DNA of 64,000 nt from Chitinophaga alhagiae (GCF_003568665.1 NZ_QXMH01000003.1:469772-533771); one strand, 5' to 3'. Counted from the first letter of the stretch, positions 20,027-29,830 are shown. The notes: generated from the sequence alone by a model not told the origin. Program-made: numbers and translations.

Positions 20027-20998
20027 CTACTGCAACGCCCCCAAAGCGGCCTTTGCATCTGCCTGCGCGGGTTGCTTCACCAGCTTCAGCACGGCTTCCA
20101 ATATCTCCTGCGAAGCGGCGATCTCGTCTTTCTTGATGGAAATGCTTTCAATGTTGAAACCTACGGACATGTTCTTCCTGTCTGCATACTCCAGTATTTC
20201 AGACGCTACGTTCAGGCAGGTATGTACAGAAGATTCCAGGATGTCTTTGGAATGTTTCAGGTCATTGAACAGCCATTTGGGCACTTTGATGCCAAGCCAC
20301 TCCATAAACTGCAGCGTTTTAAGGGAGCCGCAGGGCGCCAGGGTAAAAATGAGCGGTGAAGGGCAATCCCCGCTTTCCGAACAATGGTAGTAATAGTCAG
20401 ACAGGAGGTTCTTGGTGTCTGTAACGTGATACACGCACTGGGATACAAAAAACCGGCAGCCCTGCTGTACCTTTTGCGTGATCCGCAGGTGCTCGTCCCC
20501 TTTCTTTTCGTGCCTTTCGGGAATGGCAATGCCGCCTACCAGCAGCTCCGGCGCAAGCTGGTGTTTCAGCGCGTACGCGTCTTGCAGGGAGAAGCCGGTC
20601 TTTTCCACCTGCTGGCGGGAAGATGCGCCTACAAATACGGCATGCCGCACGTCCGCGTTCTCCGCGAGCCACTGCCCGAACTGTTGGCCGGTCAGGTTGG
20701 CAATGCTCTTGTAGATGATGCGGGGCACGTTTAGCGCGGCGAGGTAGTTCCGGCTGTATTGTTCGGGCGGTACGGTAGGGATGAAGGCGAACGTACGCTC
20801 CTGGTCCGTGCGCGTTGATTCGTCCTGTATATCATAGAGAATGAGCGCATCAATGTTGCTGCGGGCAATGCGTTCCAGCTGCCCTTTGGCAATGGCTGCT
20901 ATCCTTTCCTGATCGGTAGTGATTTTGGGAGGGGTCAGACTATAAAAAACCGGTCTCGAATGCTTCGAACTGATCTTGTCGGCCAGATTATGACTCAT
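20027..20998 (-). CDS. Methylenetetrahydrofolate reductase-fold protein
   Basis: 323 residues from the ATG at 20998 (MSHNLADKISSKHSRPVFYSLTPPK); 32 further upstream codons lack a good start. The TIM-barrel pattern YSLTPPKI, IDALILYDIQDES, VFVGASSRQ, LLVGGIAIPERHEKKGDEHLR and GCRFFVSQCVYHV fits the MTHFR family (PF02219), which reduces methylene-THF to methyl-THF with FAD. The sequence is quite divergent from canonical MetF, and it has no methionine-synthesis neighbours. A role in a different C1 or flavin-dependent reaction is therefore possible. A 220-bp spacer separates it from the upstream end of the preceding gene. Confidence 0.72.
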   Translation of the reverse strand: MSHNLADKISSKHSRPVFYSLTPPKITTDQERIAAIAKGQLERIARSNIDALILYDIQDESTRTDQERTFAFIPTVPPEQYSRNYLAALNVPRIIYKSIANLTGQQFGQWLAENADVRHAVFVGASSRQQVEKTGFSLQDAYALKHQLAPELLVGGIAIPERHEKKGDEHLRITQKVQQGCRFFVSQCVYHVTDTKNLLSDYYYHCSESGDCPSPLIFTLAPCGSLKTLQFMEWLGIKVPKWLFNDLKHSKDILESSVHTCLNVASEILEYADRKNMSVGFNIESISIKKDEIAASQEILEAVLKLVKQPAQADAKAALGALQ

Positions 20999-21137
20999 GA
21001 CGGTAACAATTTTTCCTTCAATAGGGCTGCAAGTTCCCCTAAAAGCGGCAAAAAAGCAAGCCCGGGAGCCATATACAACAGAAAAACGGGCCAACCAGGC
21101 TGATACGCCCGGCCGGCCCGCGCATGCTTTATTCTTT

Positions 21138-22790
21138 CTAGCGGTATGTTCCCACCACGGTCACCACAGACCGGGCGCCCAGCTTTATGCCGCTTCCCGC
21201 GTTCCCCTTCGTATGCCGCAGTTCATCTTTTACGGAGGTAGTATAAACAGCTACGTCCGGGGATGCAAGTTGCAGGCCGGACAGGCTGATGGCTTCGTCT
21301 TTGTTGGTCATGTTGATGAATACGGCCACCACGGCTTTGGTGGCGGGGTCTTTGTAGGCAGACACCATCAGGTTGGCGGCAGCGGTTTCCGGCGCGGTAT
21401 TATTTTCTACCGAAGCGTCTACCCGCACCATGCCGGGGCGCACAAACCGGGAGTAGTTGCCCAGCGCCCAGAGCATCCTCGAACTGTAGATGTTACCATC
21501 GTTCTGGGTAGCGGGCAGTTCGCCCATGGTGCCGTTAACGTTTGATACGTACACCAGGCCGTCTTTGTAATCTGACGGGCTTACGGCCAGCCACCACTGC
21601 CACGATGTGGCGTTGCCTATCACAATGTCTGTATGAATGATGCGGGCCATGTACAGGGCGGTGTTGATGCCCAGGTCACGGCCGCCGCCCGTGATACCGT
21701 CTTCCTTGCCCAATATGCAGTACTCCGTTTGCCAGTAGTTCACCTGCGGGTTAACGGCGTTCATGCGGCTGGCCAGCTGCCGGCGGTGATTGATGAGGGA
21801 AGGAATGTCTGGCTGGGCAAAGTAGCTGTGGCTGCTCATTACCGGCGTTACGGAACGCAGGGAACCGATGTACCCTTTGCCGGAGGGATTCCAGAAATAG
21901 TTGAACACATCGCTTCTCTCCGCGGCATTTGCCACAGGCCCGTAGATGTAGTTCAGCGCGCCGGCTTCACCAAACGCGATCTTGGCGGTGAGGCCCCTCG
22001 CGGCCATGCTGCCGTCCAGCGCCTTGATCAGCTCAAACGCTTCGTCGTTGGTGGCGGGGGTGCCTTCCTGCGTGGCCTTGCCGTCGTTACCGGCCGTCCA
22101 GTCCCATTGCGGTTCATTCAGCGGGCTGATGTAGTCTACGGGAATGCCGGCGTCTGTATAATGTTTGGTCACATCTGCCAGGAAACCCGCAAAGGCGTCC
22201 ATTTTGCCGGGCTGCAGGTTCAGCTTGCCCTTGTCTGCGCCGCCGGGGGCAAAGGCGTAGCCGTTCTTTGTCATATGCACGGGGGCGCTGATGGAAAAGA
22301 GCAGGAAGTTGTCCACGCCCCTGGCTTTGGCGGCGCGGGCAAACCACTGGTTGCCCGCCTGCTTTGACCAATCGTAGCTGCCATCCGGCAGCTGGAAAGA
22401 TTCTTCCCGGCGCCAGGGCGATTTGATGTTGCTGCCCTCGCCCTGTTCAAAACTGCCCGCGCCAATGTTGATGCGCCACATGGAAAGGCCAATGCCTTTG
22501 GGGTTGCCCTGTTCGTCCATCTCCTTGCTGAACAGCAGGTCCGCGATCTGGTCCCGTTTGTTTTCCGGCCAGTTTTTGCCAATAAACTTGATGCCCCAGC
22601 AGTCTGAAGCGCCGAAGCTGTGCATCACCTGCTTTTCAGCGGCCAGGTTGATAGTAGCCGTTAGCGCAGTGCTTTTGGTGGCGCAGGTATCTGTTCCGTT
22701 CACGAGGCAGGGATCTTTTGCCGGCCCTTCATTTTTGCCGCAGGCCAGCAAGGCCACCAGGCTAATGGTCGCAATATTCATCTGTATCAT
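21138..22790 (-). CDS. Glycoside hydrolase family 30 lipoprotein
   Basis: 550 residues with a short lipoprotein signal (MIQMNIATISLVALLAC, lipobox LLAC), so it is probably anchored at the outer membrane. The GH30 (alpha/beta)8 barrel starts at MHSFGASDCWGIKF. The acid/base Glu is E226 in SPLNEPQWDW and the nucleophile is E356 in NYWQTEYCILG. A C-terminal beta-sandwich typical of GH30 follows (SAYKDPATKAVVAVFINMTN). GH30 members act on beta-1,6-galactan, beta-1,6-glucan, xylan or fucosylated glycans; the subfamily cannot be fixed by eye. It lies 18 bp behind the SusD gene and belongs to the same utilisation operon. Confidence 0.88.
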   Translation of the reverse strand: MIQMNIATISLVALLACGKNEGPAKDPCLVNGTDTCATKSTALTATINLAAEKQVMHSFGASDCWGIKFIGKNWPENKRDQIADLLFSKEMDEQGNPKGIGLSMWRINIGAGSFEQGEGSNIKSPWRREESFQLPDGSYDWSKQAGNQWFARAAKARGVDNFLLFSISAPVHMTKNGYAFAPGGADKGKLNLQPGKMDAFAGFLADVTKHYTDAGIPVDYISPLNEPQWDWTAGNDGKATQEGTPATNDEAFELIKALDGSMAARGLTAKIAFGEAGALNYIYGPVANAAERSDVFNYFWNPSGKGYIGSLRSVTPVMSSHSYFAQPDIPSLINHRRQLASRMNAVNPQVNYWQTEYCILGKEDGITGGGRDLGINTALYMARIIHTDIVIGNATSWQWWLAVSPSDYKDGLVYVSNVNGTMGELPATQNDGNIYSSRMLWALGNYSRFVRPGMVRVDASVENNTAPETAAANLMVSAYKDPATKAVVAVFINMTNKDEAISLSGLQLASPDVAVYTTSVKDELRHTKGNAGSGIKLGARSVVTVVGTYR

Positions 22791-22808
22791 CTTTGGTTTT
22801 AATTTACG

Positions 22809-24410
22809 TCAATAACCGTGATTTTGCTCCAGGGCGCCGTTGCTGTTCATGGCGGCGGCGGGGATGGGCCATAGCTCATGCACGCCTTCCCGGAAATAAA
22901 ATCCCTTGTTCAGCGGCTCTCTGTGGCCGGCTGTTTCCACGGGGTCTGTGTTAACCGTAGTATTGTATTTTACAAAAGTGCCGTTGGCCCCCATCAACAG
23001 TGCAATCAGCTTTTTACCGCCGGTGGTGATGCGGCGGATGTCGTCCCAACGGAAAGTGCCTTCACCCGCCAGCTCCAGCCGGCGCTCCTGCCAGATGGCC
23101 GCTTTCAGCGCATCGCCGGTAAGGCCTGACCTGTCATCCAGCTCCACACGGTTGCGCACTTCGTTCAGGGACAGCAGCGCCACGTCTGGCTTGTTATTGA
23201 AGGCGGCGGCTTCCGCATGTATGAGCAACAGCTCCGCATACCGCATGATAATGTGGTTGTAAGGCCAGGGGTCTCCCACCCTTTTGGCCAGCGGGATGTA
23301 GAACTTGCGGTAATAACGGAAAGACGTATGGGCGGGCTTGCCGTTGATAAGATGCTGGGGAAAGATGCGGGCAGGCGTTTCATTATCTACCTGCTCCCCT
23401 GCTTTCAGGATGGTGGCCGTTCTCCTGATATCATCCCCTTCCGCGAGGTAGGCGTTCTCCAGGTCGCTGGTGAGGCCGAACCATCCCCAGCCGCCGTCTA
23501 CAGAAGCGGCGCCGGTAAGCACACCGGGAATAGGGCCCCTGCTCAAAGGCGCGGCGTTCACGTAGTTCACCTCAAACATGCTTTCCACGCCGTTCACGTT
23601 CTCCGGCTCAAATATCCTGCTGAAGCGGGTTTCAAGGGAGTATTTCTTAGCGGTGATCACCGCCTGGGCGGTGGTTTCCGCATTGGGATAATCCCCGCTG
23701 AAGAGGTAGGCCTTGGCCAGCAGGCCCAGGGCGGCGCCTTTGGCAGCGCGGCCAACATCCACGCTGGCGTACTGGTCTCGCTCCGGCAATACGGCGGCGG
23801 CTTCCTGCAGGTCTTGTATGATCTGCTTGTAAAGGTCCGCCACCGGGGAGCGGGGCAGGAAGGTAGTGGCGTCCGCCGGGTCAAAGTTGTTGTTGATCAC
23901 GTCCGCGCCGAAGTTCTTCACCAGCTCAAAATAAAAGTAGGCGCGCAGGAACTTTGCCTCCGCGGTATACCGGTCTCTCAGCGCCTGCGGCAGCGCGGTC
24001 ACTTCCTGCATGCCCTTGATCATGTAGTTGCAGTTGCGGATGCCCTCGTGCATGTTCTTGTAAAAGTTCTCGATGTAAGACACAAACGGGTTCACGCCCG
24101 TAAAGTCGCTCACACCTACTTCTATAGGCCTGTCCTGGTAATCATTGGCAGCCCAGCCATTGTCTGAAGAAGATTCCATCTGCAGCCGGGGAAACCATAC
24201 CTGGTTCCAGTCTCCGCCATCTATGTAAGCATAACAGGCGTTCATGGTGGCGCGCGCGTTCTCCTCATTGTCCAGCGAGCCGCTCTGCGGGTTGATGCCT
24301 ATCAGTTCTTTATCCAGGAACGACTTGCTGCAGGAACCGGCGGTCACTACCGCGAAAGCGGCCAGCAGTATCGTAAAATATCTTTTGATGGGTTGCATAC
24401 GATTGTTCAT
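22809..24410 (-). CDS. SusD/RagB family glycan-binding lipoprotein
   Basis: 533 residues. The lipoprotein signal MQPIKRYFTILLAAFAVVTAGSC ends in a lipobox (TAGSC); the start could be this Met at 24398 instead of 24410. SusD landmarks are visible: SFLDKELIG, EAKFLRAYFYFELVKNFG with the TPR-like helices, the RYAELLLIHAEA helix and the C-terminal WRDDIRR-like segment FRWDDIRRI. SusD proteins sit on the cell surface as a lid over the SusC transporter and bind incoming glycan. It starts 16 bp after the SusC stop and is followed by GH30. Confidence 0.95.
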   Translation of the reverse strand: MNNRMQPIKRYFTILLAAFAVVTAGSCSKSFLDKELIGINPQSGSLDNEENARATMNACYAYIDGGDWNQVWFPRLQMESSSDNGWAANDYQDRPIEVGVSDFTGVNPFVSYIENFYKNMHEGIRNCNYMIKGMQEVTALPQALRDRYTAEAKFLRAYFYFELVKNFGADVINNNFDPADATTFLPRSPVADLYKQIIQDLQEAAAVLPERDQYASVDVGRAAKGAALGLLAKAYLFSGDYPNAETTAQAVITAKKYSLETRFSRIFEPENVNGVESMFEVNYVNAAPLSRGPIPGVLTGAASVDGGWGWFGLTSDLENAYLAEGDDIRRTATILKAGEQVDNETPARIFPQHLINGKPAHTSFRYYRKFYIPLAKRVGDPWPYNHIIMRYAELLLIHAEAAAFNNKPDVALLSLNEVRNRVELDDRSGLTGDALKAAIWQERRLELAGEGTFRWDDIRRITTGGKKLIALLMGANGTFVKYNTTVNTDPVETAGHREPLNKGFYFREGVHELWPIPAAAMNSNGALEQNHGY

Positions 24411-24426
24411 TTATGCGCTTAAAAAA

Positions 24427-27400
24427 TCAAAGTCCGATGGAAAGGCCAAAGGTCACCGCCTTGCGTATGGGCGCCTGAGACAGGTCAAAGCCCGGTGACA
24501 GCAGCCCGAAGTCCGTGTTGAATATTTCCGGGTTCAGCCCCTTGTAGGAGGTGATGGTCCAGATATTCTGCAGGTTCACGTACGCCCTCAGCTTTTTCAT
24601 TTTGATCTTTTCCGTCAGCCGGCTGTTCAGCGTATAGCCGAGCTGGATATTGTTGAAGCGGAAATAGTCGCCTTTTTCTATGAACCAGGAGTTGGATGAT
24701 TTCAGGTTGTTGTTGGCATCCTGCGCATCGTTGATGAAACGGGGATAGGCGTTGGTGCTGCCGGCCCCGTTCCATGCCTTGTTGAGCGAGCCTTTCAGCA
24801 CGTTGGAGCCGAGAGCGCCCATTTCCAGCCACTTTTTAGCTACCCAGAACACCTCATGCCCGAAACGCCCGAAACCGCCAATGGCCAGGTCAAAACCCTT
24901 GTAGCCCACGCTGATGTTCAGCCCCAGGTCAAGGTCAGGATAAGCATTGCCTATCACTGTTTTGTCGCTTTCATTGATCACCCCGTCCCCGTTCAGGTCT
25001 GCAAACCGGAAATCTCCCGGCACGGCGTTGGGCTGTATCTGCTGACCCTGTTTGTCTACATAGGCGGCCACTTCCGCGTCGTTCTGGAACACGCCCTCTA
25101 CCTGGTAGCCGAAAAAGTTGCCCAGCTCTCCACCGCCCTTGTCTACTTTAACCAGGTTGCCGCCCAGGTCTTCTCCCACGCGGTAAGGGCCTTGCGACGT
25201 AGCCAGCAGCGGCACGTTGTTATTGGTGCCCAGCTCGTTCAGGTACACGCGGTTGCGGGAAAGGTTCACGCTGACATCGTACGTAAGATCTCCATTGGCC
25301 AGTTTGTCCCGGTAGCCGATCACGCCTTCCATGCCTTTCACTTCCATGGTGCCGAGGTTGTACCAGGAGCCGGAGCGGATGCCCAGGTCAGGGCGGCCGA
25401 AATTATCGAAATAGAGCAGGTCTTTGGACTTGCGGTTGTACCGCTCAAAGTTCACGTACAGCCTGTTCTTCAGCCAGTAAGACTCAAACGCCACGTTCAC
25501 GTCTTGCGTGGTTTCCCAGATCAGGTTGGGGTTGCCCGGCCGGCCAAGGGCCAGTATATTGCTCACAGACCCACCCATTACATAGTAGTTGTCTGCCCCG
25601 CCATAGCTCACAATGCGCCTGCTCAGCAGATCAAGCCCCACGGAAGGGTCATTGAAGGAGGCATTGCCCACCGTGCCGTAACCGGCGCGTATCTTCAGGA
25701 AAGAGAGCGGTTTGAAGTTCTGCAAAAACCTTTCGCTGGAGGCGATCCACGATCCCGAAACAGACGGGAAGGTGCCGTATTGCTTATTGGCGGGGAAGCG
25801 GGAAGACCCGTCTCGCCGCACCGCCAGTTCCACAAAGTATTTGTTGTCGAACTCATAGTTTACGCGGCCAAAGTAAGAGGCCCAGGTCTCATTGTACCGG
25901 ATGCCTTCTCCCTGTACATAGTTGTTAGGGGAGGTAGGCAATATAGGCGTGCCCGCGTTGTTGGGGTTCCAGAGGCCCGGCTGGTCTACCGGGATGTAGG
26001 CGCGCCCTACCGCGTTGCTGGCCCCGCTTTCCTTGCGCGCTTCATAACCCGCCAGCACGTTGAAGCGGTGCGCCGCCCCAATGCTGAAGTAATAGTTGGC
26101 CGTATTGGTCAGCCGCCAGTCTACATTGTAGCCGGAATTGGAGTAGGCGCGGGAAGCGTACAGGTAATTATCTTTTGTCTGGTTGGGATTGGTGGCTACG
26201 CTGTCATAATTCTGGTCCCGCGCGCCGGCAAAGTTGTTGTAGAACGGCGGACTGTATGAGCGGGCAAACCGGTTGCCGGTGTTGAGGCCCGCCTGCGTAC
26301 GCAGCGTCAGGTTCTTGACAGGCATAATATCCACATGCACATCCCCTACAAGGCCCAGCGCATAGTTGTTGTTGTGCCGGCTGCGCTCCAGTACCGCGGC
26401 GGGGTTGGGGTTGCGCTCAATGGAAGAAGCGGTGAACTGGCTGTACTCATTTTGACCCGGCCGGGCAAAGTGTACCGGCAGAATAGGCTCGGTACGCAAC
26501 GCCGTCATCATATCTCCCCCCAGCGCGGGGCTCACGGAAGTACCGCCGCCAAGGCCGGAGTTCTGCCATTCTTCAAAACGCGGGTAGATGGTGGTACCGG
26601 CGCTGATGAACTTGCTGGGCTTGTAATCCAGGTTCACGCGCGCGGTGGCCCGCTGCGTATGGCCGTAATAGAAAGGCCCTTCCGTACGGTAATAACTAAC
26701 GCTGGCATAGGTGGTCAGCTTTTCACTGCCGCCGCTCACGCCCACATTGGCGTTCACTACATTGGTGGGCACCACTACCGTGTTCCACCAGTCTGTATTG
26801 GCGGCCCATGAAGGCGTGGTATAGTTGGAGAAGCGCCGCTGCTGTATCTCGATGTATTCCTGCGCGTCCGCCATATCCGGTTTGGCAAAGAACTCCCGGC
26901 CGTAGTTTACGTCTATATCTGTTTTTATCACACCCGCCTTGCCCTTTTTGGTGGTGATCACTATTACGCCGCCGGAAGCGTCTGAGCCGTAAATAGCGGC
27001 GGCAGCGCCGTCTTTCAGGATGTCTATGTTCTCAATGTCGTTTACATTGATCATGTTCAGGTTGGCGCGGCCAAGGTTGATGCCGTCCATAATGATCAGC
27101 GGGTCTGAGCTGGTGTTGAGAGTGGTGAAGCCGCGGATGAGTATTTTCGGGAGGCCGCCGCTGGTGTTGGTCACCTGCACGCCGGTAGCCTTGCCCTGCA
27201 ACAGGGTACCCAGGTTATAGCCCGTCTGGTGCTGGATCTCCGAAGCCTTTACGGAGGCAATGGAGGAAGACACGGCCAGCTTTTTGCTTTTGCCGTAGCC
27301 CTTGTCTACCACCACTTCCACGTCTTGCAGGCTGATGGCCTGGCTCTGCAGCGTAATGGCCATGCTGGCGCCCGCGGGTACTTCTTTGGACTCAAAGCCT

Positions 27401-27714
27401 ACGTACGTGATCACCAGCGTGGCGCCCTGCGGCACTTTCAGGGAGAAACGCCCCTCCTGGCTGGTGCTGGTGGCGGCGGAGCCGTTCTTCTGTACCACAG
27501 TGGCGCCGGAGAGCGGCGTTCCATCAGCCATTTTAACGGTACCGGCCGCAGTAATGGAACTTTGCGCCACTGCTTTTGCCGTGCAAATAAATAGCGGAAG
27601 GAGAACAATAAAAACGGCCCGCAGCCATGTTTTTACAACGGGGAACGGTGACACCGGCAACGCACTGCGAATGCGGGAAGCAGGCTGCCGGAAGGTTTTT
27701 CTGGTTGTGTTCAT
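24427..27714 (-). CDS. SusC/RagA family TonB-dependent glycan transporter
   Basis: 1095 residues from the ATG at 27714 (MNTTRKTFRQPASRIRSALP). A long basic n-region precedes the signal core AVFIVLLPLFICTAKAVAQ. The N-terminal CarboxypepD_reg-like domain (GTVKMADGTPLSGATVV) and the TonB box/plug (LQDVEVVVDKGYGKSKK; NMINVNDIENIDILKDGAAA) lead into the 22-strand barrel. It imports oligosaccharides across the outer membrane using TonB energy, together with the SusD encoded next to it. It is the first gene of the SusC-SusD-GH30 operon and is divergent from an exported hydrolase. No ECF sigma/anti-sigma pair or HTCS regulator is in the window. Confidence 0.95.
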   Translation of the reverse strand: MNTTRKTFRQPASRIRSALPVSPFPVVKTWLRAVFIVLLPLFICTAKAVAQSSITAAGTVKMADGTPLSGATVVQKNGSAATSTSQEGRFSLKVPQGATLVITYVGFESKEVPAGASMAITLQSQAISLQDVEVVVDKGYGKSKKLAVSSSIASVKASEIQHQTGYNLGTLLQGKATGVQVTNTSGGLPKILIRGFTTLNTSSDPLIIMDGINLGRANLNMINVNDIENIDILKDGAAAAIYGSDASGGVIVITTKKGKAGVIKTDIDVNYGREFFAKPDMADAQEYIEIQQRRFSNYTTPSWAANTDWWNTVVVPTNVVNANVGVSGGSEKLTTYASVSYYRTEGPFYYGHTQRATARVNLDYKPSKFISAGTTIYPRFEEWQNSGLGGGTSVSPALGGDMMTALRTEPILPVHFARPGQNEYSQFTASSIERNPNPAAVLERSRHNNNYALGLVGDVHVDIMPVKNLTLRTQAGLNTGNRFARSYSPPFYNNFAGARDQNYDSVATNPNQTKDNYLYASRAYSNSGYNVDWRLTNTANYYFSIGAAHRFNVLAGYEARKESGASNAVGRAYIPVDQPGLWNPNNAGTPILPTSPNNYVQGEGIRYNETWASYFGRVNYEFDNKYFVELAVRRDGSSRFPANKQYGTFPSVSGSWIASSERFLQNFKPLSFLKIRAGYGTVGNASFNDPSVGLDLLSRRIVSYGGADNYYVMGGSVSNILALGRPGNPNLIWETTQDVNVAFESYWLKNRLYVNFERYNRKSKDLLYFDNFGRPDLGIRSGSWYNLGTMEVKGMEGVIGYRDKLANGDLTYDVSVNLSRNRVYLNELGTNNNVPLLATSQGPYRVGEDLGGNLVKVDKGGGELGNFFGYQVEGVFQNDAEVAAYVDKQGQQIQPNAVPGDFRFADLNGDGVINESDKTVIGNAYPDLDLGLNISVGYKGFDLAIGGFGRFGHEVFWVAKKWLEMGALGSNVLKGSLNKAWNGAGSTNAYPRFINDAQDANNNLKSSNSWFIEKGDYFRFNNIQLGYTLNSRLTEKIKMKKLRAYVNLQNIWTITSYKGLNPEIFNTDFGLLSPGFDLSQAPIRKAVTFGLSIGL

Positions 27715-27991
27715 TGAACAAATTTTTGTACAGTCCGTGGAAAATAATGCTCGAAAAAACGATACCTCAATTTCCACCCGATTCTCTTTTTTGACAATGG
27801 ACGTTCCAATTGAAAAAATGGACATATTTATGGCGGAGGGCCGGAACGGCTGTTTCAGCACGCATTTCCGGGCAGGGAAAAACCAACACCGGCGCGGCAT
27901 GCCACGCTGGTGCGCCGTACTGCAGGAGTGGGAGCGCCTTGATGATGAACGGCCGGTTCCCGATGCTGATGGATTTTATTATCTTGTTGAG
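27715..27991. promoter_or_regulatory. Divergent control region between SusC and the alpha/beta hydrolase
   Basis: 277 bp between two divergently transcribed genes. A near-palindrome, CAATGGA-CGT-TCCAATTG, lies at 27795-27812 in an AT-rich patch. Its minus-strand reading TTGGAACGTC recurs next to the duplicated promoter upstream of the DegT-like gene. No good TAnnTTTG box was found for either direction, so promoter positions are not called. Confidence 0.3.
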
Positions 27992-29119
27992 ATGATGACC
28001 ACCCGTACCTTCCAGGCCCTGCTGGTCACGGCCGCTGTGTTTTTCCTCCCCGCAGCATCACTGCACGCGCAATCAGGCGCCGCTGGTGACATGCTGACCT
28101 ACCGGCACCCGGATGGCAGCCTGCAACCTGTTACAACCGTTCAATGGTGGGAGGTAAAGCGGCACCAGGTACTGGCCCGCATGCAACTGGCCATGGGCCG
28201 CCTGCCTGACCGCCGGCATCCCGTTCCGCTGCAGGTCAGGGTCAAAGACAGCCTCCTTCAGCGCAACCATATCCGCTACGAGATCACGTTCATGGCCGCC
28301 GAAAACGAACCGGTACCGGCCCTTTTATTTGTGCCGCTGAAGAAAGGGAAACATGCGGCCGTACTGGCGCTGCATAGCACCAGCCCCCTGGGCAAAAAGG
28401 CCATTACCAGTGAAAATACCGGTAAGGCCAACCGGGCATATGCGGAGGAACTGGCGGACAGGGGCTATGTGGTGATAGCACCGGATTACCCCAGCTTTGG
28501 CGATCTGGCGGATCATGATTTTGACCGCGACCGTTACGCCTCCGGCACCATGAAGGCCATCTTCAACCATATGCGCTGCATTGACCTGCTGCAGGCCCGT
28601 GAAGACGTAGACACCGCTCACATCGGCGTGATCGGCCATTCCCTCGGCGGCCACAACGCCATGTTCGTGGCGGCGTTTGACCAGCGCATCAAGGTGATAG
28701 TAGCCAGTTGCGGCTGGACGTTGTTCAGCTATTACAACATCGGGGAAGCGGCCTCAAAACATTACGGCGGCCGCCTGGGCCCCTGGGCGCAGGCCCGTTA
28801 CATGCCGCTGCTGCGGGACGGCTATGGCCTTGACCCCAAACGTGTTCCTTTTGATTTTGACGAGGTGATTGCCACGCTGGCGCCGCGGCCCTTCTACTCG
28901 AACGCCCCCCTGCATGACAGCAATTTTGACGTGCAGGGCGTGAAAGCAGGCATTGCCCATGCCGCCCCGGTATATGACCTGTTCAACGCCACGCAGCAAT
29001 TACAGGTAAGATACCCCGAAGCGGAGCATGACTTCCCCCCTGCCCAGCGGCTGGAAGCCTACCGGTTCATGGACAGGGCGCTGCATCATACGCCGGAAGC
29101 GCATGTATTGCTGCCATAG
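27992..29119 (+). CDS. Exported alpha/beta hydrolase
   Basis: 375 residues from the ATG pair at 27992/27995; the much longer open frame upstream runs antisense through SusC and is not coding. A signal peptide (MTTRTFQALLVTAAVFFLPAASLHAQ) is followed by an alpha/beta-hydrolase fold. The nucleophile elbow is GHSLGGHNA, the oxyanion segment is LALHSTSP, and the catalytic His is probably in PEAEHDFPP; VIAPDYPSFGD resembles dienelactone-hydrolase and acetyl-xylan-esterase relatives. It may deacylate the glycan taken up by the divergent SusCD system, which is inference from position. Confidence 0.82.
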   Translation: MMTTRTFQALLVTAAVFFLPAASLHAQSGAAGDMLTYRHPDGSLQPVTTVQWWEVKRHQVLARMQLAMGRLPDRRHPVPLQVRVKDSLLQRNHIRYEITFMAAENEPVPALLFVPLKKGKHAAVLALHSTSPLGKKAITSENTGKANRAYAEELADRGYVVIAPDYPSFGDLADHDFDRDRYASGTMKAIFNHMRCIDLLQAREDVDTAHIGVIGHSLGGHNAMFVAAFDQRIKVIVASCGWTLFSYYNIGEAASKHYGGRLGPWAQARYMPLLRDGYGLDPKRVPFDFDEVIATLAPRPFYSNAPLHDSNFDVQGVKAGIAHAAPVYDLFNATQQLQVRYPEAEHDFPPAQRLEAYRFMDRALHHTPEAHVLLP

Positions 29120-29132
29120 GCGTTGATGATAG

Positions 29133-29789
29133 TTAATACAATTGGTTACGCAGTATCCGTTTGATCATCTGGATGGTGGGGCGGCTGAGTTGCCCCTGGT
29201 ATTTGCGGAGAATGGCGCTTTCGCTGACGCCGTTGTTCAGCTCGCTGATGACCCGGAGCCATTTGCCCAGGAATTCAGAGTTGGGGGTGCGGTAGCGCAT
29301 CAGCCTTCTGACGGTTTCTATAACAGCTTTGCTGACCGTGGCCTCATACAGTTCAAACACCTCATCATTGCTGAGGCCCAGCCTGATGTCGTCCGCGATC
29401 CGGGCATAGTCCTGCAGGTATTTTTCGTTGGCTTCCATGACCTGCAGCACGGGGTTGCTGCTGAAAGTGATAGTGACGTGTTTCCGGCGCTGTTTCTGGA
29501 GGGCTTGCAGGGCGTAGTTACGGGCAATATTGTCGCAGATGGCCAGGTCGCTCCTGGTCAGTGCAAACCATTCTCCCTTTACCCGTTTGTGCTGGAAAAC
29601 AATGTGCAGGCTTTCTTCCAGATCGGTCATGTTCAATGCGGCGTACTGCCTGATCACGCGGAAAAGAATGGGCAGGTGGGTATGATAGGCCGCCAGCCTT
29701 TTCTGCAGGTCACCCGTTTTGCCGATCTTGTACAGGTTCTTCCCCGTGTTCAGGATATATACACATTTACCGACTTCTACTTGCTGCAT
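29133..29789 (-). CDS. GIY-YIG (T5orf172-type) domain protein
   Basis: 218 residues. Residues ~6-80 are a GIY-YIG nuclease fold of the T5orf172/MUG113 kind: GKCVYILNTGKNLYKIGKT gives the YI..KIGKT core, followed by DLQKRLAAYHTH and LEESLHIVFQHKRVKGEWF with the catalytic-type Glu. The C-terminal ~100 residues are helical (RRLMRYRTPNSEFLGKW) and may bind DNA, with a recombinase-like closing segment (SRPTIQMIKRILRN). A stand-alone protein of unknown role; it faces the hydrolase 14 bp away. No recognisable mobile element flanks it. Confidence 0.75.
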   Translation of the reverse strand: MQQVEVGKCVYILNTGKNLYKIGKTGDLQKRLAAYHTHLPILFRVIRQYAALNMTDLEESLHIVFQHKRVKGEWFALTRSDLAICDNIARNYALQALQKQRRKHVTITFSSNPVLQVMEANEKYLQDYARIADDIRLGLSNDEVFELYEATVSKAVIETVRRLMRYRTPNSEFLGKWLRVISELNNGVSESAILRKYQGQLSRPTIQMIKRILRNQLY

Positions 29790-29811
29790 GGGTCAATTTT
29801 CACGGTTGTTA

Positions 29812-29830
29812 TTGATAATTGTGCTATCAA
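29812..29830. promoter_or_regulatory. Inverted repeat upstream of the GIY-YIG gene
   Basis: TTGATA (29812-29817) and TATCAA (29825-29830) are 7 bp apart, 23 bp before the start codon at 29789. This is the right place for an operator, though no regulator is suggested. Confidence 0.35.

Noticed and set aside
27302-27991. Long in-frame extension of the alpha/beta hydrolase
   Set aside because: It runs antisense through the SusC N-terminus; a signal peptide begins at the ATG pair 27992/27995.
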